From assembly GCA_002383375.1 (NCBI GenBank), contig DFYR01000001.1, positions 49,270-74,255 on the forward strand: DNA of 24,986 nucleotides. Reading direction: 5' to 3'. The first letter of the stretch is position 1; each line of letters starts with the position of its first letter. The stretch is from Spirochaetaceae bacterium UBA4077. Its GTDB lineage: Bacteria; Spirochaetota; Spirochaetia; Treponematales; Rectinemataceae. The notes under the pieces were generated by a model that was given only the letters and a program-made list of their open reading frames with translations, searched no databases and had not been told where the DNA came from. The translations under genes and the position numbers were made by a program. Below are positions 20,912-24,986 of this stretch, piece by piece.

Positions 20912-21364
20912 TTAATCCCCCTGCAGGATGGCATAAAGCTCGGACGCGTCCCGGGACCGCACCAAGGCGTTGATGAGGGCGCCGGAGTGGGCGAGCCGCG
21001 CTATGTCGGCCAGGGCGGCGATGTGCGGTCCGGCCTTGTCGGCGGATGCCGCTATGAGAAAGAATAATCGGGAAGGCTTGCCGTCCGCCGCGCCGAACTC
21101 GATGCCCCCAGGGGCCACCCCTATGGCGAGACATACGTTCTTGACGGCGTTGGTCTTGCCGTGGGGTACCGCTATTCCGTCCGTCAATCCAGTGCTTCCC
21201 AGGGCCTCCCTGTCCAGCACGGCTTGATAGAGGGCTTCGGGATCGCTCACCTTGTCCGTGGCCGAAGCCAACAGGTCGACCAATTCCCTCAAGACGCCCT
21301 GTTTGTCCGTAGCCTCCAGGGGAACCTTCACCGTTCTCTTGTCAATCAGCTCGATGAGCGACAT
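20912..21364 (-). CDS. PTS EIIA domain protein, fructose/nitrogen type
   Basis: This 150-residue cytoplasmic phosphocarrier has its phosphorylatable histidine in DGIAVPHGKT (residues about 61-70), the canonical EIIA-Fru/EIIA-Ntr site, followed by the usual IGVAPGGIEFGAADG strand pair. No EIIB or EIIC domain lies beside it, so it resembles the regulatory PtsN-type proteins, which sense phosphotransfer state and control other systems, rather than a sugar importer. The ATG at 21364 is chosen because AAGGTGG lies five bases upstream; the in-frame GTG at 21373 would sit on top of that site. It is the last minus-strand gene after the V-ATPase and universal-stress genes, but a 93-bp gap and a possible promoter make separate expression possible. 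Confidence 0.87.
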   Translation of the reverse strand: MSLIELIDKRTVKVPLEATDKQGVLRELVDLLASATDKVSDPEALYQAVLDREALGSTGLTDGIAVPHGKTNAVKNVCLAIGVAPGGIEFGAADGKPSRLFFLIAASADKAGPHIAALADIARLAHSGALINALVRSRDASELYAILQGD

Positions 21365-21431
21365 ATTCACCACCTTTCAGGCCGGCCACGTTCTCCGGCT
21401 CGCAAGAGCCCTTTTTAAAGGCTTTCTTCAA

Positions 21432-21448
21432 GGCCGGGGTATCCGGCC
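21432..21448 (-). other. Hairpin in the leader of the EIIA gene
   Basis: GGCCGG (21432-21437) pairs with CCGGCC (21443-21448) around a 5-nt loop, ten bases after the universal stress gene. No T run follows on the minus strand. It could slow transcription or simply be part of the EIIA leader. Confidence 0.3.
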
Positions 21449-21454
21449 GCCTCG

Positions 21455-21483
21455 GTTTTATAATTCTCTATACAATTTTTCAA
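21455..21483 (-). promoter_or_regulatory. Possible promoter of the EIIA gene
   Basis: On the minus strand TTGAAA (21483-21478) lies 15 bp before TATAAA (21462-21457), or 17 bp before TAAAAC (21460-21455). It overlaps the end of the universal stress gene. The spacing or the hexamer is imperfect in either reading. Confidence 0.3.
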
Positions 21484-21943
21484 TTCGCTCTTCGTCCCGA
21501 GCGATCAAAACCGAACAATCCACCGTCCGCATCGCGGATTCGAGCTCGTCGAACAGGGCGTCCCTCCGGCTCCTTATTCTCGGCGGAGGGCCTATGACCA
21601 GCAGGTCGATGCCCAGTTCGCCCACCTTTTCCTTTATGCCAGCAGCGATCGAGCCGCTGATGTTGAAGCCCTGTACCTTGACGCCCTTCCTGCGACCCAT
21701 CTCCACCGCGTGGTTGAGGTAGCGGGCGCCGTCTTCTGATAGCTCTCTCCGGTACTCCTCCCGTTCGGCCTCGAGGAATATCCTGGACTGGACAAGATCC
21801 GAAAGCGCCCTGGTATTCACGATCGAAAGAGCGAAAAGCTCGGCGCCCGAGAACTCCGCGAGCACCACCGCCAGCCTCATCGCCAGGATTGAACCTTCCG
21901 ATCCGTCGAGGTACACCATGATTCGTTCAAGCGGTTTAGTCAT
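21458..21943 (-). CDS. Universal stress protein (UspA family)
   Basis: This 161-residue cytoplasmic protein has the Usp fold: an opening strand IMVYLDGSEGS (residues about 8-18), a central DLLVIGPPP strand near 120 and a final CSVLIAR strand near 145. The ATP-binding signature GxxGx9G(S/T) after the central strand is absent and is replaced by PPPRIRSRRDALFDELES, so it is probably of the non-ATP-binding UspA kind. Between lies a charged helical segment rich in Glu and Arg. It starts five bases after the V-ATPase D stop codon, so it is almost certainly in the same transcript, which suggests a link to energy or ion stress. Confidence 0.83.
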   Translation of the reverse strand: MTKPLERIMVYLDGSEGSILAMRLAVVLAEFSGAELFALSIVNTRALSDLVQSRIFLEAEREEYRRELSEDGARYLNHAVEMGRRKGVKVQGFNISGSIAAGIKEKVGELGIDLLVIGPPPRIRSRRDALFDELESAMRTVDCSVLIARDEERIEKLYREL

Positions 21944-21948
21944 CGAAC

Positions 21949-22578
21949 CTACGCCTCCGTTTCGTCCGCGGCCAGTCGATCCTTCACCATTTTCATGAGC
22001 ACGAAGATATCGCGCTCGCTCTCTTCCAATCTTCCTGCTATATGGGAAATCGTCTCCTCAAGCTCGGGGATGGCGATCTTTTCCAGGGCGTTGACCTTGC
22101 GGATGGTTTTATGGGTTTCCGTCGCCAGCCGGGTGATCGATACCTTGAGCTCGGCGAAGCGGCCCATGAGACCCAAGGCCTCCCTGAAATCCTTGACCGC
22201 CAGATCTACTCGGAAATCGGCGCCCAGGGCGCTGAAATAGGGGGCTCTATCGGTAAAAGTCGTCTCCACCACAGGCAGGGACACCCCCATTACCTTTCGC
22301 TGTCCTAGCTTTATTGACGCGTCCATGTTCACGGCGCCCGAGAGAGAGAGAACCTGCAGCTTGCCGATGGCCAGCACCGCGTCCTCCAGGGTTTCGAAGG
22401 CCTTGGCCAGGGCCTCCTTCACGCTCTTCTCGTAGGAAACCGCCTGATCCACCAAGGCTAACAGCTCGGTTACCAGAATACCCCGCTTCTGGTCGAGCAA
22501 ATCCTTGCCCAGCTCGGCGAAGGACAGTTCTTCCTTCAATTTGAGCAGATTGGTCTTGGTGGGGGCCAGGTTTCTCAT
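21949..22578 (-). CDS. atpD: V-type ATP synthase/ATPase subunit D
   Basis: This 209-residue subunit forms the central rotor stalk that connects the A3B3 head to the membrane ring. The N-terminal APTKTNLLKLKEEL (residues 5-18) and LLDQKRGILVTELL stretches are the family hallmark, and both ends are long coiled-coil helices (about 10-75 and 150-200), as expected for a shaft. Its ATG overlaps the TGA of subunit B (ATGA), with GGAGG eight bases upstream inside the B gene. It lies between subunit B and the universal stress gene. The symbol follows the V-ATPase convention (also written ntpD) and must not be confused with F-type beta. Confidence 0.92.
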   Translation of the reverse strand: MRNLAPTKTNLLKLKEELSFAELGKDLLDQKRGILVTELLALVDQAVSYEKSVKEALAKAFETLEDAVLAIGKLQVLSLSGAVNMDASIKLGQRKVMGVSLPVVETTFTDRAPYFSALGADFRVDLAVKDFREALGLMGRFAELKVSITRLATETHKTIRKVNALEKIAIPELEETISHIAGRLEESERDIFVLMKMVKDRLAADETEA

Positions 22579-24002
22579 TCGTCGACCTCCGCGCCGTACC
22601 AGGTATCCAGTTCCTCGTCCGTCACCCTGTGGAGTTCCTCGGCAGGTAATCGCCTCAGGGCTTCCCAGCCCAGGTCGAGGGTCTGCTCCATGGATCTGTC
22701 TTCGCTGGACGATTGGTTGATGAAGCGATTTTCGAAGAATTCGCCGAAGGCGATATACTTCTTGTCCAGGGGGCTGAGCTCTTCCTCGCCGATGACGGAC
22801 GCGAGGTTTCGCACGTCCTTGACGTAACTATAGGCCGCGAATAGCTGGCTGGCCAGGTGGGGATGATCCTCCCTGGTCATGTCCTTTCCTATTCCGTCCT
22901 TCATGAGCCTCGAAAGGGAGGGCAGGCCGGCGACGGGGGGATAAATTCCCCTGCCGCCCAAGTCCCGCTCGAAGACAATCTGGCCTTCGGTTATATAGCC
23001 TGTCAGGTCGGGAATGGGATGGGAAATGTCGTCGTTCGGCATGGTGAGTATGGGCAGCTGGGTGATCGAGCCCGGCAGTCCCTTGATCATGCCCGAGCGC
23101 TCGTAGATTTCAGCCAGGTCGGAGTAGAGATAGCCGGGGTATCCTTTTCGGGAGGGAATCTCCCCGCGGATCGTCGAGATTTCCCGCAGGGACTCGCAGT
23201 AATTGGCCATGTCGGTGAGGATGACCAGGACGTGCATTCCCTTTTCGTAGGCCAGGAACTCAGCCAGGCTTAGGGCCACCCTGGGCGTCACGATCCTTTC
23301 TATGGAAGGATCGTCGGCCAGGGAGAGGAAAAGCGCCACGTTGTCCGAACTCCCTGTTTCCTCGAAGGAATGGATGAAAAACCTGGCGACGTCGTGCTTG
23401 ACGCCCATGGCGGCGAAAACCACGGCGAAATCGGTCTTGCCTCCCCGGATCTTGGCCTGGCGGGCAATCTGGGCGGCGAGTTCGTTGTGCGGAAGGCCGT
23501 TGCCTGAGAATATGGGCAGCTTCTGGCCCCGTATGAGGGTGTTCATGCCGTCGATCGCCGAAATCCCAGTCTGGATGAAGTCCCTGGGATACTCCCGGGC
23601 GGTGGGATTGATAGGCCTGCCGTTGACGTCGACCTCCCGTTCGGCCTTGGGGGGAGGGCCTCCGTCGATGGGCTGGCCCAGGCCGTCGAAGACTCGGCCG
23701 AGCATGGCCTCCGAGACGCCCAGGGATAGTGGCTTGCCCGTAAAACGCACCGTGGTATCGGGCATGGTAAGATTTTGGGTTCCTTCAAAAACCTGGGCCA
23801 CCACCAGCTCGTCCGAGCTGTCCATCACCATGCCCAGCCTGAGCTTGCCGCTGGAATCCACGCACTCCACGAGCTCGCGGTATCCCACCGGATGCGTCTT
23901 TTTAACGAAGATCAGCGGCCCTTCGATGCGAGCCAGGCCCCTGTATTCCCGGGCCATCATCAGCCGACGCTCGGCCTGGGGTTCAAGTTTCAGTTCAGGC
24001 AT
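22575..24002 (-). CDS. atpB: V-type ATP synthase/ATPase subunit B
   Basis: This 475-residue non-catalytic head subunit alternates with A in the A3B3 ring. Visible features are EGPLIFVKK near residues 27-35, GRVFDGLGQPIDGGPPP near 90-106, PREYPRDFIQTGISAIDG-type sequence near 125-145 and GQKLPIFSGNGLPHNELAAQIARQ near 152-175. In that last segment the P-loop lysine of the catalytic subunit is replaced, as normal for B. The start is placed at ATG 24002, which has GGAG seven bases upstream and overlaps the end of subunit A by 8 bp. An in-frame upstream extension to 24074 would add 24 Trp/Pro/Arg-rich residues that belong to the A frame. Confidence 0.93.
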   Translation of the reverse strand: MPELKLEPQAERRLMMAREYRGLARIEGPLIFVKKTHPVGYRELVECVDSSGKLRLGMVMDSSDELVVAQVFEGTQNLTMPDTTVRFTGKPLSLGVSEAMLGRVFDGLGQPIDGGPPPKAEREVDVNGRPINPTAREYPRDFIQTGISAIDGMNTLIRGQKLPIFSGNGLPHNELAAQIARQAKIRGGKTDFAVVFAAMGVKHDVARFFIHSFEETGSSDNVALFLSLADDPSIERIVTPRVALSLAEFLAYEKGMHVLVILTDMANYCESLREISTIRGEIPSRKGYPGYLYSDLAEIYERSGMIKGLPGSITQLPILTMPNDDISHPIPDLTGYITEGQIVFERDLGGRGIYPPVAGLPSLSRLMKDGIGKDMTREDHPHLASQLFAAYSYVKDVRNLASVIGEEELSPLDKKYIAFGEFFENRFINQSSSEDRSMEQTLDLGWEALRRLPAEELHRVTDEELDTWYGAEVDE

Positions 24003-24986
24003 AGGCTGACTCCAGTCTGTCCATGGCGCGGTCCAGGGCCGCGGCCAGCTTCGCGAAGGCTTCTTCGTCCTCATCCTTAATGGTGAATTTCATCTTGATG
24101 ATATCCTGAAGCACTGCGATCTTCTTAAGCTCTCCCAGGGAAACGCCCCGCTTGATGGCTGCCGCGCCCCTGCGCCAGTAAGCGAGTATCAGCGACAGCA
24201 TCCTGTATTGCTTGAGAGGAGCGGAGAAACGGTCTATATCGTCGAAGGCGTTCTGCTGGAGGAAGGCGTTCTTGAACAGGCCGCAGACTTCGATGACGAA
24301 ACGCTGGCTGTCCGGCAGCGCGTCGGGGCCTACAAGCTTGACGACCTGGAGCAACCTGGTTTCCCTTCTGAGCAGCTCGACTATCTCCTTGCGGTCCTGA
24401 GCCCAGCCTTCCCCGGCCAGGTCGGTCCACCAGGGGCTCACGTCGTCCAGGTATTCGCTGTAACTGTCCAGCCAGGAAATGGCCGGATAATGCCGGGCGT
24501 TGGCCAGGTTCCGGTCCAGACCCCAGAAACAGCGGACGAATCGCTTGGTATGCTGGGTGACCGGCTCGGAAAAATCACCGCCCGGAGGGCTCACGGCGCC
24601 TATGATGGACATCGAGCCCTCGGATCCGGAGAGCGTATTAATGTAGCCCGCCCGTTCGTAGAATTCGGCTATCCGGGTGGGCAGGTAGGCGGGGAAGCCC
24701 TCCTCGGCGGGCATTTCTTCCATCCGTCCCGAGAGCTCCCTCAGCGCTTCCGCCCAGCGCGAGGTGGAATCGGCCATCACCGCCACGTGGTAGCCCTGAT
24801 CCCTGAAGTATTCAGCGATGGTAACGCCGGTGTAGACGCTGGCCTCCCGGGCCGATACCGGCATGTTGGAGGTGTTGGCGATGAGAACGGTGCGCTCCAT
24901 GAGGCTCTTGCCGGTCCGCGGGTCCACCAGGTGGGGAAATTCGGTGAGGACATCGGTCATTTCGTTGCCCCGCTCGCCGCAGCCGA
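23995..24986 (-). CDS. atpA: V-type ATP synthase/ATPase subunit A, N-terminal part outside window
   Basis: Only the C-terminal 330 or so residues are present, and the frame runs off the right edge as GCGERGNEMTDVL. The catalytic P-loop lies outside the window. The visible part includes the nucleotide-site stretches RTVLIANTSNMP and MADSTSRWAEALRELSGR, then GRMEEMPAEEGFPAYL, and ends in the helical C-terminal domain (IIKMKFTIKDEDEEAF). This pattern (GERGNEM, then ADSTSRWAEA) separates V-type A from F-type beta. It is the catalytic subunit of a proton or sodium pump or synthase. The ion cannot be told without subunit K. Its end overlaps subunit B by 8 bp. Confidence 0.94.
   Translation of the reverse strand, partial: GCGERGNEMTDVLTEFPHLVDPRTGKSLMERTVLIANTSNMPVSAREASVYTGVTIAEYFRDQGYHVAVMADSTSRWAEALRELSGRMEEMPAEEGFPAYLPTRIAEFYERAGYINTLSGSEGSMSIIGAVSPPGGDFSEPVTQHTKRFVRCFWGLDRNLANARHYPAISWLDSYSEYLDDVSPWWTDLAGEGWAQDRKEIVELLRRETRLLQVVKLVGPDALPDSQRFVIEVCGLFKNAFLQQNAFDDIDRFSAPLKQYRMLSLILAYWRRGAAAIKRGVSLGELKKIAVLQDIIKMKFTIKDEDEEAFAKLAAALDRAMDRLESAYA

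Noticed and set aside
23302..24009. 235-codon plus-strand open frame antisense to V-ATPase subunit B
   Set aside because: Subunit B is certain by conserved motifs and the antisense product has no recognisable domain.
24003..24074. Upstream extension of subunit B to 24074
   Set aside because: The extra residues are a Trp/Pro/Arg-rich read of the subunit A coding region out of frame, and GGAG supports the start at 24002.

Overview
The window is about 25 kb of dense, moderately GC-rich bacterial DNA with 18 protein-coding genes, two of them cut by the window edges. It has no rRNA, tRNA, CRISPR array, insertion sequence or phage gene. The likely source is a diderm bacterium of the Spirochaetota (Treponema/Rectinema-like). 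That rests on a V-type (not F-type) ATPase operon, a BMP-family nucleoside ABC transporter and a Spirochaetota-like gene mix. The assignment is inference, because no rRNA or marker gene is present.

Region 1 (1-8815) looks like a nucleotide-scavenging island. After the 3' end of a small PH-like protein come a secreted BMP substrate-binding protein, a double-domain ABC ATPase and two permeases with overlapping ends, the layout of nucleoside importers. A convergent unassigned polytopic permease follows. Divergent from that permease is a secreted 5'-nucleotidase/2',3'-cyclic phosphodiesterase, which would turn extracellular nucleotides into nucleosides for the importer. The leaders of the binding-protein gene and the nucleotidase gene can both be drawn as small H-type pseudoknots that start near the predicted transcript 5' end and finish at an AAGGAG Shine-Dalgarno. 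This is the best candidate in the window for an undescribed regulatory element.

Region 2 (8816-12587) holds a small heat shock protein (Hsp20) whose leader ends in a hairpin pairing with its own Shine-Dalgarno (RNA-thermometer candidate), a HAD phosphatase, a metallo-beta-lactamase-fold protein with an in-frame 15-bp repeat, and a secreted class 3 lipase.

Region 3 (12588-16937, minus strand) holds an alpha-glucan phosphorylase preceded by a DEAD-box-like protein. That protein has lost its ATPase motifs and carries a long Arg/Asp-rich tail.

Region 4 (17100-20861, plus strand) holds a type II NADH dehydrogenase fused to a DoxX-like membrane domain containing Ala/Thr-rich repeats, a trans-polyprenyl diphosphate synthase (plausibly for the quinone tail) and an MntP-type manganese exporter.

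Region 5 (20912-24986, minus strand) is the end of a V-ATPase operon (A, B, D), followed by a universal stress protein and a PTS EIIA protein where many operons carry the membrane subunits I and K.

Promoters, RNA structures and starts were read by eye. No folding, alignment or database search was run.
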